Below the pieces are notes generated by a model that had not been told where the DNA came from, did not search any database, and saw only the letters and a program-made list of their open reading frames with translations. A stretch of 64,000 nucleotides of DNA, taken from positions 3,139,001 to 3,203,000 of the forward strand of contig NZ_CP071501.1 of the NCBI RefSeq assembly GCF_017354985.1, written 5' to 3'. Within the stretch, counting starts at the first letter, position 1. Every line of letters starts with the position of its first letter. The position numbers and the translations under genes were made by a program. The stretch comes from Shewanella cyperi. GTDB taxonomy: Bacteria; Pseudomonadota; Gammaproteobacteria; Enterobacterales; Shewanellaceae. Below are positions 53,208 through 62,577 of this stretch, piece by piece.

Positions 53208-54170
53208 TCAGGCCTTAAGTCTTTTCTTCAAGGCCTTGAGCTCCCGTTTAAGCTCTCCATCTTCACGCTTCTCGGCCTGCGCTTTGGCCAACCAGTCCCT
53301 GGCACCGGCTTTATCTCCGAGTTGCTCCGCCAGTTGGGCACGTCTGAGCTGCACCCAGCCCTGGTATCGCTCCGGGATTTGCTGCAACAATGGCGCCAAT
53401 GCCTGTATGGCCTGCTCAGTGTTCAGCTTGCCTTTCACCGCGTGCTTGGCAAGCTGGTAACGCAAGTCCGTGTGCTGTTCGGGATCCTGTTGCGGCCAGG
53501 TCAGGGCCTCGCTCAGTATGGCCAGGGCGCGTCCGTGATCTTCTTCATGGAAGTGCGCCTCCAGCAGTGCCAGTTGGATATCCTGGGGAAACGCCCGCTT
53601 GGCCTCAGCCATCTGGCGTTCAAAGCCGGCTTTGTCTTCCTCTACCTGCAGGTATTGCAACATGGCCAGCTGGCCCTCATGGGCTGAGCGTGCTTGTATC
53701 TGCTTGGCCAGCGCCAGGGCCTTATCCCTGTCGCCGCCCACCATCCCAGGAGCATGCAGATAGAAGCCAAACAGGGATTGCATGACCTCCAGATCTTCCG
53801 GTGCCAGCGCGTGAGCCTGTTCGTAGGCTGCCAGCCCCTTGCCCGCCAACCCGGGGGCGGAAAAGATCGAAGCCCTCTGGGCCAATATGATATAAATGTT
53901 CCCGGCAAGAAACTGGGCCTTGGCCTCCCCGGCATGCTTCAGCAGAAAAGGGGCAAGCTCCTCCTCGGCATCATCCTCCCGTTCCAATTGCACCAAGGCC
54001 TTAAGGCGGTAACCATATAACTCTGCACCGGCATTGCTCTCAATGGCCAGCAGCGAAGGGTAATCCTTGGCCTGCCACAACTGCTCCGCCTCAGAGAGAT
54101 CCAGCGCTGACGCGGATAAGGGCCAGCACAGTGCCAAGATCAGGGGCGATAACGCAAACGGTATTTTCAT
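53208..54170 (-). CDS. Exported TPR-repeat protein
   Basis: 320 residues. A signal peptide (MKIPFALSPLILALCWPLSASA) precedes eight or so TPR-like helical pairs and a basic coiled C-terminus (KREDGELKRELKALKKRLKA). Likely a periplasmic scaffold. The conserved segment APGMVGGDRDKALALAKQIQ marks it as similar to other gammaproteobacterial TPR proteins. ATG 54170 follows AAGGAG. No function known. Confidence 0.75.
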   Translation of the reverse strand: MKIPFALSPLILALCWPLSASALDLSEAEQLWQAKDYPSLLAIESNAGAELYGYRLKALVQLEREDDAEEELAPFLLKHAGEAKAQFLAGNIYIILAQRASIFSAPGLAGKGLAAYEQAHALAPEDLEVMQSLFGFYLHAPGMVGGDRDKALALAKQIQARSAHEGQLAMLQYLQVEEDKAGFERQMAEAKRAFPQDIQLALLEAHFHEEDHGRALAILSEALTWPQQDPEQHTDLRYQLAKHAVKGKLNTEQAIQALAPLLQQIPERYQGWVQLRRAQLAEQLGDKAGARDWLAKAQAEKREDGELKRELKALKKRLKA

Positions 54171-54343
54171 TCCAACTCCTTGGAAATTAGTAAGTTTGTT
54201 TTCGACCCAGCCAGGAGTAGAAAGTTCCAGCCTAATGGCGTTTGTCTTGGCTGACAGTTTTGGCCGGATACAAATTTGAGCAGACATAAACCGCCATTTC
54301 GACTAGGCTTGCAGCTAATACTTTAGTACCGCTTCAGGCCTCT

Positions 54344-55207
54344 ATGTCTCTGTCCTTTCATGCCCCGGTCGCCGGCATTGTTCGCATCACAGCATTGTGC
54401 ACCTTGCTGGCAAGTGGCACGGCAATGGCCGAGCATGCCTATCCATTGCAGGCAAGACTGATTGCCGACTATACCCTCCAAAATGAGGAAGAATCGGACA
54501 CCCTGGCAATACATATATTGGCGGCGCTGGAGCGTTTGAGTCAGGGCAAGTTGCAGTTTGAAAACCAGTTTGCCCCCCAAAGTCGTGCCTGGCTTGAACT
54601 GACCAAAACCGACAACAGCTGCATGTTCAACCAGATAAAAAACGCCGAGCGGGAGCAAAAAGGCATTTACAGTCGCTACCCCATGATACTGTACCCGCCA
54701 TTACGTCTGGTGCAGGCGAAAACCAATGATGCCGAAATGCAGCCTGTGGATCTGGAGCATTTTGAACCCCAGGGTCATATTGGCATCATCAGGGGGCGCT
54801 CCTATGGGGTTTATCTGGACCGCATTATCCAAACCCATCCGGAATGGTTTTACGTGCGCAGCAGCATGGATGCCACCGACAGGCAGGTGCAAATGCTGGT
54901 CGCTGGTCATTTGCAGGCACTGCTGGAATACAGCCGCACGGTCACAGGTTACCTGAACCGGATGCACAGTGGTTTTGAATACACAGCCGCACCCATAAAG
55001 TACGTCGATCAAAGCATGAAGGGCTATATAGTTTGCAGTAAAACCGCCCGGGGGCAGGCGATCATAGACGAGATTGACAAGGTATTTGAGCTGCCACAAA
55101 TGCAGGCGGCACAACTCAGGTTCCATCTGGAATACTTTGGCGATGCCGAGGCCAGACTGCTGGCGCCGGAGCTGAAGGCCCTGTATCGGCAAGCCGCCAG
55201 CCACTGA
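54344..55207 (+). CDS. Periplasmic solute-binding-like protein
   Basis: 287 residues. A signal peptide (cleaved near GTAMA) precedes a fold like the amino-acid-type extracellular binding proteins. SCMFNQIKNAEREQKGIYS and GHIGIIRGRSYGVYLD are the typical lobe-1 and hinge segments. It stands alone without permease genes. Such orphans may be sensors or diverged binders. The start has a weak ribosome site. Confidence 0.65.
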   Translation: MSLSFHAPVAGIVRITALCTLLASGTAMAEHAYPLQARLIADYTLQNEEESDTLAIHILAALERLSQGKLQFENQFAPQSRAWLELTKTDNSCMFNQIKNAEREQKGIYSRYPMILYPPLRLVQAKTNDAEMQPVDLEHFEPQGHIGIIRGRSYGVYLDRIIQTHPEWFYVRSSMDATDRQVQMLVAGHLQALLEYSRTVTGYLNRMHSGFEYTAAPIKYVDQSMKGYIVCSKTARGQAIIDEIDKVFELPQMQAAQLRFHLEYFGDAEARLLAPELKALYRQAASH

Positions 55208-55215
55208 CGGCAAGA

Positions 55216-56094
55216 CTAGTCTTTTGAGGGAAGAATCAAAATCCGGCTGAGATCATCATTCCACAAGCGAATGATCTTTCTGGTTTTATCCTTATTCCAA
55301 AAGCATTTTCCGAACAGGATAATGCCCGCCCCTTCCAGCTCTGCCCTGTCGCTGATGCCAAAACGCTTGAGCAGTGCAGCACTGAATTTGTCTATGGGGA
55401 TCCCCAGGTCACGACAATCGGCGGGATTCAGCCAGGCCATGGCCTTGTCGGCATGGGACAAGGTGCCCCAATACATCTTGGGGCTGCCACGTTCGTTGGG
55501 CTCGGCGTCGGCAAAGTTGACGAACAGGTTTTTGGCCCGCCAGCGGTATTTCTCATCCGTGTAGACCCACAGATCCGAGCAGGCCAATTCACTGCCCCGC
55601 AGCAGACTTTTGAGGATCTTGCCAAGCCCCAGTGCTGCCACCTTGGGTGCGGCAGCATCGGCAAGCTTTGGGCTGACGTCTTCAACACCCCTGGCACCGC
55701 CTTTGGGTTTGGCTTCGGCTTCCCGCTTAGCAGCGCCCTGGCCCTCATTCTGTTGGCTGTCCCTGCGTACGGGCTCGGTAACCGGGGCCGAGAAATCCAG
55801 CCGCAGGGCGTCGCTTTCATCCAGGGCCTGGGCCAGTTCGCGCAGCGCCTGCTCGGCTTCGGTGCGACTGGTCGAAGGCCGGAACTCAGGGCAGTCATCG
55901 GCGTGGTACAGGGAGCCGAAACAAGCCTGCTTGCCATCACTGGACGCCCGCCGAAAATAGGCCTTGGCGCCGCAACCGGGGCAAAACAGCGACTGGCGCA
56001 AACTTTCCTGCTCTGCCTCCGTCAGAGCCAGGAAACCAAACACACTGTAGGTAACAGCCGGCCCGTTCTCGGGCTGGCAACGGGCATCCAGCAT
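55216..56094 (-). CDS. Protein with N-terminal Cys-rich zinc-ribbon-like domain
   Basis: 292 residues. CPGCGAKAYFRRASSDGKQAC followed by a Cys in DDCPEF resembles a zinc ribbon. A charged, Lys/Glu/Ala-rich linker (about 110-150) leads to a C-terminal domain with several Trp (DLWVYTDEKYRWRAKNLFV, FWNKDKTRKIIRLWNDDL). Possibly a nucleic-acid-binding protein. Family not recognised. No catalytic motif seen. Confidence 0.65.
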   Translation of the reverse strand: MLDARCQPENGPAVTYSVFGFLALTEAEQESLRQSLFCPGCGAKAYFRRASSDGKQACFGSLYHADDCPEFRPSTSRTEAEQALRELAQALDESDALRLDFSAPVTEPVRRDSQQNEGQGAAKREAEAKPKGGARGVEDVSPKLADAAAPKVAALGLGKILKSLLRGSELACSDLWVYTDEKYRWRAKNLFVNFADAEPNERGSPKMYWGTLSHADKAMAWLNPADCRDLGIPIDKFSAALLKRFGISDRAELEGAGIILFGKCFWNKDKTRKIIRLWNDDLSRILILPSKD

Positions 56095-56360
56095 GAATAA
56101 GCTCCTGTGAAATCAGTTAGATCAATACTGCCCCAGGCTTGCTGGCATGACAAGTGAAGCAAGGTATGGCCTTCGCCAATACAGCCTTAATCAGGATTTA
56201 CCAAGTCCGCACAAAGGACTTTTGTTTGAAATAGGTACCGCATTTTGTGACCAAGTCTTAAAAAATCTTTTATATCTGGGTTTTATCAATTTCTACATTG
56301 AGCTTTGGCTATACTTAGCAGCAATTCAGAACCGCATTACAGACGTAGGGAGATCTGATA

Positions 56361-56855
56361 ATGAAACTGTCTTTAGGGCTGCTGGCGCTGGCGCTGACAA
56401 TCACGAATGCCCAGGGTGCCGCCTTTCTTAAAATTGGCGATATCAAGGGAGAAAGCACTGCCCCATCCCATCAGGATGAGATTGATTTGCTTGCCTGGTC
56501 CTGGGGCGCCAACGGCAATTTACAGACCAAGTGCATTGAAGAGTTGCACATCATCAAGTACACCGACAGCGCTACTGTGGATCTCTTGCTGGGACAGATG
56601 ACGGATACCGTCTTTCCCGAGGCCAAGTTGAGCATGAATCGTCAGGGTGACAAACGCGACTATTTCGAACTCAGGTTAAAAAACGTCACCGTCAGTGATT
56701 ACAGCTCAGGGGTCAATGGCGAGCAGAACCGGCTGACGGAAAGTTTGAACCTGAATTTTTCAGAAATTACCGTCAGTTACCGTCGACAAATGTCCGATGG
56801 CAACCTGGGCGAGCCGGAAGAAACCACCCTGTTCCCCAGCAAAAAGTGCGAGTAA
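56361..56855 (+). CDS. Secreted Hcp-like (type VI tube family) protein
   Basis: 164 residues. A Sec signal peptide (about 1-19, ending NAQGA) is followed by the T6SS Hcp-family pattern: FLKIGDIKGESTAPSHQDEI, DLLAWSWGAN, then ELHIIKYTDSATVDLL, KRDYFELRLKNVTVSDYSSG and LNFSEITVSYR. Genuine Hcp tube subunits have no signal peptide and lie in T6SS clusters. None of those genes is here, so this is probably a solitary periplasmic member of the fold. AGGGAG precedes the start. Upstream 56095-56360 holds no gene. Confidence 0.75.
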   Translation: MKLSLGLLALALTITNAQGAAFLKIGDIKGESTAPSHQDEIDLLAWSWGANGNLQTKCIEELHIIKYTDSATVDLLLGQMTDTVFPEAKLSMNRQGDKRDYFELRLKNVTVSDYSSGVNGEQNRLTESLNLNFSEITVSYRRQMSDGNLGEPEETTLFPSKKCE

Positions 56856-56966
56856 GCCAGCACACTGACTGTGCAGGAAAATTTTTACAAATCCCAGACT
56901 TTCCGGGGCTAGCCAAGGCCGCCTAAAGCGTGAACAATGGAGCTCCTGCAAACAAAGGAGCCCTTC

Positions 56967-57650
56967 ATGCCCATCCTCTACATTGCCAACAAAAATTACT
57001 CTTCCTGGTCATTGCGCCCCTGGTTGCTGTTGACCGAACTCGGCATTCCCTTTGAGGAACGGCTGGTGCCCTTTGGCGACGACAACCGTGCCAGTTTCGG
57101 CCAATTCTCCCCCACCGCCAAGGTGCCTTGCCTGGATGATGAAGGGCTGCTGGTATGGGACTCGTTGGCAATTGTGGAATACCTCAATGAGCAATATGCC
57201 GGTGTCTGGCCCGAGAACCCAAAGGCCCGGGCCTGGGCCCGCTGCGCCAGCGCCGAGATGCACTCGGGCTTTGGTCAAATCCGTAACCTGTGCAGCATGA
57301 ACTGCGGCCTGCGGGTTAAATTGCACCACTGGAGCCCCGAGCTCTCAGCCGAATGGCAGCGCATCGATGCCCTGTGGCGTCAGGGATTGCGGGATTTTGG
57401 CGGCCCTTTCCTGGCCGGTGAGCATTTCAGCGCCGTGGATGCGTTTTTTGCGCCACTGGCCTTCAGGGCCCAAAGCTACCAGCCCAGCCTGTCCATGGAA
57501 GCCAATGCCTGGGTACAGCGGATGCTGGCCCTGCCCGGTATGCAGGCCTGGTACAAGGCGGCCCTGGCAGAGCCCTGGCGCGATGCCGACCACGAAGCGG
57601 AAGCGGCGGCAGCCGGCGTGCTGTTGCAGGACATGCGTGCCCCGGTTTAA
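56967..57650 (+). CDS. Glutathione S-transferase family protein
   Basis: 227 residues. The N-terminal thioredoxin-like domain has YSSWSLRPWLLLTELGI with candidate catalytic Ser, the cis-Pro in AKVPCLDDEG and the glutathione-binding WDSLAIVEYLNE. The C-terminal domain is helical. It may conjugate or reduce electrophiles with glutathione. ATG 56967 follows AAAGGAG. Confidence 0.88.
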   Translation: MPILYIANKNYSSWSLRPWLLLTELGIPFEERLVPFGDDNRASFGQFSPTAKVPCLDDEGLLVWDSLAIVEYLNEQYAGVWPENPKARAWARCASAEMHSGFGQIRNLCSMNCGLRVKLHHWSPELSAEWQRIDALWRQGLRDFGGPFLAGEHFSAVDAFFAPLAFRAQSYQPSLSMEANAWVQRMLALPGMQAWYKAALAEPWRDADHEAEAAAAGVLLQDMRAPV

Positions 57651-57700
57651 TCCGGTTTAAGTGAGCTGAATAAGCGGTCTACATAAATAGGCAGAAATAG

Positions 57701-57727
57701 AAAAGGCGGCCCTGTGGCCGCCTTTTT
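57701..57727. terminator. Bidirectional terminator between GST gene and rlmI
   Basis: AAAAGGCGGCC / GGCCGCCTTTT with a CTGT loop, then T. Confidence 0.9.
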
Positions 57728-57746
57728 CTTGCTCGCAAGCAGATGA

Positions 57747-57802
57747 TGGTTACCAGCTCCTGGTTACCAACCCCTGGTTACCAAACCCTGGCCACCAGCC
57801 CC
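57747..57802. repeat. 14-bp tandem repeat over the rlmI stop codon
   Basis: Four 14-bp units: TGGTTACCAGCTCC, TGGTTACCAACCCC, TGGTTACCAAACCC and TGGCCACCAGCCCC. The last one and a half encode the final residues of RlmI, and the others repeat the stop-codon region downstream. Looks like replication slippage. Confidence 0.75.
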
Positions 57803-58968
57803 TTGAGGTAGAAACCTTCGGGGAAGGCGCCGCCTATGGGATGGTCCGCCGCTTGGGACAGACGCTCGGTGAACTGAATATCGCGTTTGGCATCCAGGGC
57901 CGCGTCGGCCACGATTTTCTGGAACAAGTCAGCCGGCATCAGACCGGAGCAGGAGAAGGTCAGCAGCACACCGCCGGGATTGAGCAGCTGCATGGCAATC
58001 ATATTGATGTCCTTGTAGCCGCGGCAGGCGCCATTGAGCTGGGCCTTGTTGTCGGCAAACTTGGGCGGGTCCAGCACTATCACATCGAAGGTGCGGCCCT
58101 CGTCCCGGTATTGGCGCAGTAGCTTGAACACGTCGGCCTCATGGTAGTTCACCATGCTGTCGTCGAGACCATTGATGGCCATATTGTGCTTGGCCGTTTC
58201 CAGTGCCAGGGTCGACACGTCGACGTTTTCAATGCTGGCGGCACCGGCCTTGGCTGCGTAAAGGCCAAAAGTGCCGGTGTAGCAGAAACAGTTGAGCACC
58301 GACTTGCCCTTGACGAAGCGGGCCGCCATGGCGCGGTTGTCGCGCTGGTCCAGATAGAAGCCCGTCTTGTGGCCCTTGGTGACATCCACCGAAATCTTGA
58401 TGCCGTTCTCTTCAATGATGACAGGCATGGGCGGCAGCTCACCGTGCAGCAGCCCAGTGGTCAGCGGCAGGCCTTCCTTCTTGCGGGAATCCACATCGGA
58501 GCGCTCATAGATAGCGCAGTCCGGATATTGCTCGGCGAGCACAGACACCAGGGTATCGCGCCAGAAATCGGCACCGGCGGACAGCAACTGGCACACCAAC
58601 ACATTGGCGTATCTGTCAATGGTGATCCCCGGCAGGCCATCGGACTCGGCGGCAATCAGGCGATAACCTGTCAGGCCCTGCTCGGCGATGAGCTCATCCC
58701 GGCCCAGTTGGGCACGGCGGATTCGGCGAACAAAGAAGTCCCTGTCTATCTCTTCTTCACGGTTGAAGCTCCAGATCCGCACCTGGATCTGCGACTCCGG
58801 CGACCAGGCGCCGCGGCCAAGCCATTTGCCGTCATGGGCCACCACATCCACAGTCTCACCCAAGCCGGGCTGGCCCTTGATGTTGTGGATCCCGCTGGCA
58901 AATACCCAGGGATGGTGACGTTCGAGGGACTTTTCCCGTCCCGGTTTAAGTTTGATGCGGATAGCCAT
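57778..58968 (-). CDS. rlmI: 23S rRNA (cytosine-1962-C5)-methyltransferase
   Basis: 396 residues. An N-terminal PUA domain (about 1-80) precedes an EEHEE domain and a Rossmann methyltransferase. [20 protein letters not shown] is the SAM-binding motif, [13 protein letters not shown] holds the PP catalytic site, and the Cys in TFSCSGLM is the probable catalytic nucleophile. It uses SAM to methylate C1962 of 23S rRNA. The C-terminal residues ARVW lie in the 14-bp repeat. Confidence 0.95.
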   Translation of the reverse strand: MAIRIKLKPGREKSLERHHPWVFASGIHNIKGQPGLGETVDVVAHDGKWLGRGAWSPESQIQVRIWSFNREEEIDRDFFVRRIRRAQLGRDELIAEQGLTGYRLIAAESDGLPGITIDRYANVLVCQLLSAGADFWRDTLVSVLAEQYPDCAIYERSDVDSRKKEGLPLTTGLLHGELPPMPVIIEENGIKISVDVTKGHKTGFYLDQRDNRAMAARFVKGKSVLNCFCYTGTFGLYAAKAGAASIENVDVSTLALETAKHNMAINGLDDSMVNYHEADVFKLLRQYRDEGRTFDVIVLDPPKFADNKAQLNGACRGYKDINMIAMQLLNPGGVLLTFSCSGLMPADLFQKIVADAALDAKRDIQFTERLSQAADHPIGGAFPEGFYLKGLVARVW

Positions 58969-59093
58969 GGCCTTGCCCTTAAAAAACTGACTGCGGCCCG
59001 TGTCGCAACGGGCAGCAAAAAAGTGGGGTCCAAACAGGATGGCGCATTTTACCCGCTTTGACCGCCCATGGGGCGTGTGGGGCCATTTATTTT

Positions 59094-60230
59094 TTAGCGT
59101 TTTTCCCTGGGGCTTAAGGTCACACAGACGGCGGCATGATCCGAGCTTTGGCTGTCACGCTCATACAAGGGAGCGCGCAGATGCTCATCGAACAGCTCAA
59201 AATTCACCACATCCGCCAGGGCCGAGCTTAAGCTGCCGTCAAATTCCGCCGACAGCAGAATATGATCCAGCACGCTGCCCCTGGGGCCCAGGTAATGGGT
59301 TGGCCGCACTTGCCAGTCGGTGCCGGGACTTTGCTGCCTGAGCCAGTGCAGGAACAGCGCGGCACCGTCATGGAGCGCAAAGGCAGCAGCGCCGGCCTCA
59401 AAATCGGCCTCACTCAACGAGGTCAATTCGGCCCTGTCCCTGGGATGAACGTCGGCGGCGCAGGTGTTGAGCCCGGCAAACTCGGGGCGGGTCAGCTCGC
59501 CATTGAAGTCCCCCAGGATAACAAAGGGATTACCGCGTTCCAGGCGACGGCTCTGCACATTGTGGTACAGCAGCATGGCCTCGGCGCCGCGGCGCAGGGT
59601 AGAGGAAAAACGCCCCAGGGCGCTGTGGGTCAGCAACCGGGCTATGTGTGCATTGGCGCCGTTTTTTTCGGGCAAGGCATTGTCGGTTACGGCATTGTCT
59701 GTCATGGCAGGCAGCTCGGCCAACTCAAACCCGGGCCTTTGGGATTTGAGGTGCACCACGTAGACATCCAGTTTGCCAAGGTCCGGCAGCCGCACAGTCC
59801 CCCGCAGCACAGTGCGGCTGAAGCGAAAATCGGCGGCCAGTCCCAGCAGCGGCAACAATTTGGGTTCAGGTTGCAGCGCCGCCAACTCCACTATGGGATG
59901 GCGACTTGCCAGGGCCACCACAGGACTGTGGAGCACATGCTCATCTCCGGCTGGCGTGTCCACCAGCGCAAAGTGCGGATAGTTGAGTTCCCCCAGCAAG
60001 CGCTCCAGGGCCTGGGGGCTGAACACCTCTTGCAGTCCCAGCACATCGGCCTGCAAAGAGGATAAGCAGTGGCGCAGCCAGGCACACTTCTTTTGCCATT
60101 GCTCCTGGCTGTAGATACGATCGAATTCATAGGCCGCCAGGGGCGGCTCGATAAAGTTGAATAAGTTGAGGCTGGCCAACTTTATTTGGGCCTTTTGCCC
60201 CCTTGCCGCTTCATGCCCTTCGGGCGCCAT
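59094..60230 (-). CDS. Endonuclease/exonuclease/phosphatase (EEP) family protein
   Basis: 378 residues. Metal-dependent hydrolase motifs appear in order: [18 protein letters not shown] (metal-binding Glu), [16 protein letters not shown] (Asp/Asn pair), and SSDHAAV (catalytic His). No signal peptide. The substrate may be a nucleic acid or a phosphodiester lipid. ATG 60230 is assumed; a GTG two codons upstream is equally possible. Confidence 0.85.
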   Translation of the reverse strand: MAPEGHEAARGQKAQIKLASLNLFNFIEPPLAAYEFDRIYSQEQWQKKCAWLRHCLSSLQADVLGLQEVFSPQALERLLGELNYPHFALVDTPAGDEHVLHSPVVALASRHPIVELAALQPEPKLLPLLGLAADFRFSRTVLRGTVRLPDLGKLDVYVVHLKSQRPGFELAELPAMTDNAVTDNALPEKNGANAHIARLLTHSALGRFSSTLRRGAEAMLLYHNVQSRRLERGNPFVILGDFNGELTRPEFAGLNTCAADVHPRDRAELTSLSEADFEAGAAAFALHDGAALFLHWLRQQSPGTDWQVRPTHYLGPRGSVLDHILLSAEFDGSLSSALADVVNFELFDEHLRAPLYERDSQSSDHAAVCVTLSPREKR

Positions 60231-60400
60231 GGTCACAACCCATTCGGCTCAGTACTTGCTGGCAAGATAACAAAGATTGGCATACCGCGACAGCCAATCC
60301 CCGGACTCAGGCTTACCCCGCAAGAATATTTACCCACAAAGCGATAGGGCTGCCATACTTAATCCACTGAATTCCATGGCACAACCCATATAACCAAACA

Positions 60401-62128
60401 ATGATGCGCAGCCTCTTTCTATTATTTTGCCTATTGTGGCCCCTCTGTGCCCTCGCCAACAGAGCGCCGGACAGCCAGGTTGCGCCGACCAAATACCTGG
60501 ATATCAACAACCCGCAAGCCATCATGGCCGAGCATCTGTGGCTGCTTCGCGAAGAACAGCAACGGCTGACGCCCGAGCAAGTGCTGGCCTACTATCGCAG
60601 CGGCTTAATGCAAACGGTCGGCAAGGGTGTGCCGGCCTTTGGCATAGGTTCCAGCCCGGTGTGGCTCCTGCTGCCGCTGATAAATCCGGGAACCAGGGAC
60701 AGCACCCGCGTGCTGCAACTGGGGGTTCCCTGGACCGATGAAATTCGGCTGTGGCAATTGGGGCCGGACCAGGACCGGGAATTTGTTTTTGGGGATAACT
60801 TTTCCGGCACTCCCTACAGGGACCGTTTACCAACCCTGACGCTCACCCTGGCACCGGGCGAGACCCTGTTGATGCTGCGGGCCGAGTCCAAGGATCCTTT
60901 GGTATTGCCCCTGACCCTGCAGCCCCCTGAGGCCCAGCGGCAAAGCAACAGTTTCTATCAGTACAGTTATGGCTTTTTTTATGGCGCCATCTGCATCCTG
61001 ATGGGCTACAACCTGATGCTGTACGTGGGCATGCGCAGCCGCAGTTACTTACTTTATTCGCTGTTCTTACTGAGTTTTCTGTTTACCAATCTCAGCTATA
61101 CCGGCCATGGCATGCTCTGGCTTTGGCCCTCCGGTCCCCATTGGCAGCAATGGCTCAATCCGTTGCTGATGACCCTCTTTTGCACCATGGGCCTGCTGTT
61201 TGCGCTGCGCTTTTTGCAGATAGGCAAACTCAGGCCCCAGTTACGGCTTATCGTCCTGGGTCTGCTGGGGGTGATTTGGCTGATGCAATTGTTGGCACTG
61301 GCCTTTGACAGCCGCAGCCTGTCGCTGATCCTGGCCTTCGATCTGGTGCTGTTTTTCTCCTTCCTGATGCCCCTGCTCGGTGCCATTTCTCTGGCCTCGG
61401 GCAACTACACCGCAAGGCTGTTTTTACTGGCGTCCCTGTCCTCCATGGTGGGCTGCGCCATTACCGGGCTGGCGGTGCGTGGCATTATCCCCTTCAACCA
61501 GTTCACCTTCCGCATAGCCGAAATCGGAGTCTTGATAGACATGATATTGCTGGCACTGGCGCTGGCGGAAAAATTCCGTATTGCTGAGCGCCAGCGCCTG
61601 GCGGCGGAGCAGCAGGCCAGAATTGACCCGCTGACCGGACTCATTAATCGCCGCGCCTTTGATGAGCAGATCCGCCCCTGGGTCGCCCAGGGTCACAAGT
61701 GCCATCTGGGACCTGCGCTGCTGATGCTGGACATAGACAGATTCAAAACCATCAACGACACCCTGGGGCATGCCCTCGGTGACAAGGTGCTGACCGATAT
61801 TGCCACCTGCATCAAGCAGTCACTTCGCAGTCAGGACATCTGCGGGCGCTGGGGTGGCGAGGAGTTTGTGATCCTCCTGCCCGAAACCGGACTCCATGCC
61901 GCCGAAACCATAGCAGAGCGGATCCGCACCAATATTGCCGCGCTGAATATCGGCGGCGAAAGCGCCGATCTCAGTGTCAGTGCCAGCGTGGGGCTGTGCG
62001 TCGATACCGGCTGCCGCACCCCGGTGGAAAGCCTTATCCGCCATGCCGACCAACTTATGTACCTGGCCAAACAGGATGGCGGAAACCGGGTCTACTGCGA
62101 TCACAAAGACATGGCGGTAACGGCATAA
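60401..62128 (+). CDS. 7TMR-DISM diguanylate cyclase with intact inhibitory site
   Basis: 575 residues. It has a signal peptide, a periplasmic 7TMR-DISM extracellular domain (about 30-180), seven helices (about 190-390) and a GGDEF domain (motif GRWGGEEFVILLP). Nine residues before GGEEF there is RSQD, a proper RxxD inhibitory site, unlike the GGDEF proteins at 3 and 22055. It should therefore be feedback-inhibited by cyclic di-GMP. Monocistronic. Confidence 0.92.
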   Translation: MMRSLFLLFCLLWPLCALANRAPDSQVAPTKYLDINNPQAIMAEHLWLLREEQQRLTPEQVLAYYRSGLMQTVGKGVPAFGIGSSPVWLLLPLINPGTRDSTRVLQLGVPWTDEIRLWQLGPDQDREFVFGDNFSGTPYRDRLPTLTLTLAPGETLLMLRAESKDPLVLPLTLQPPEAQRQSNSFYQYSYGFFYGAICILMGYNLMLYVGMRSRSYLLYSLFLLSFLFTNLSYTGHGMLWLWPSGPHWQQWLNPLLMTLFCTMGLLFALRFLQIGKLRPQLRLIVLGLLGVIWLMQLLALAFDSRSLSLILAFDLVLFFSFLMPLLGAISLASGNYTARLFLLASLSSMVGCAITGLAVRGIIPFNQFTFRIAEIGVLIDMILLALALAEKFRIAERQRLAAEQQARIDPLTGLINRRAFDEQIRPWVAQGHKCHLGPALLMLDIDRFKTINDTLGHALGDKVLTDIATCIKQSLRSQDICGRWGGEEFVILLPETGLHAAETIAERIRTNIAALNIGGESADLSVSASVGLCVDTGCRTPVESLIRHADQLMYLAKQDGGNRVYCDHKDMAVTA

Positions 62129-62201
62129 TCCCCATTCAATCGCCGCTGGTCGCTGCTACGGCAGAGATAGACCCCTACCCCCCTACACTCCCCCGGTAAT
62201 G

Positions 62202-62564
62202 TCAGCCCTGTTGTTCAACGAGCAGGGTGCCGCGATACATTTGCATCTGACAATGAAAGGCGTACTCCCCCGGAGCCAGCGCCGGTAACTGAACCGTTCT
62301 GGCCTTGTTCAGCGGCAAGGTCTCACTGAGCTGCAAAGCGGGGAACAGCAGGGTTTCAGCACAGGGAGAGGGATCCTTGCGCATAAAGGTCAGCCGCAGC
62401 GGCGTTTGGGCCGCGACTTTAATCCGTGCCGGCGAGTAGGTGCCGTTTTCCACCAGGATCACCAACTCCTCCGAGGCCAGGGAGTCTGTCCCGGGGTGAT
62501 AGAGCCAGAACCACCAGACTATCAGGGCTATCAGCAGCAGACCGCCAAGATTTACCATCCACAT
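62202..62564 (-). CDS. Membrane-anchored cupredoxin-like protein
   Basis: 120 residues. One N-terminal membrane anchor (about 4-22) precedes a cupredoxin-type beta-sandwich. Possible copper ligands are Cys68 (SPCAET), His104 and Cys105 (YAFHCQMQMY), Met107 and Met109. It starts behind GAGAGGAAAAG, 13 bases after the copA stop, so they form an operon. It probably binds Cu on the periplasmic face and accepts it from or delivers it to CopA. Other metal specificity is possible. Confidence 0.8.
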   Translation of the reverse strand: MWMVNLGGLLLIALIVWWFWLYHPGTDSLASEELVILVENGTYSPARIKVAAQTPLRLTFMRKDPSPCAETLLFPALQLSETLPLNKARTVQLPALAPGEYAFHCQMQMYRGTLLVEQQG

Positions 62565-62577
62565 AATGCTTTTCCTC

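Noticed and set aside
56361-56855. Treating the Hcp-like protein as evidence of a T6SS locus
   Set aside because: It has a Sec signal peptide and none of the T6SS sheath, baseplate or ATPase genes is in the window.
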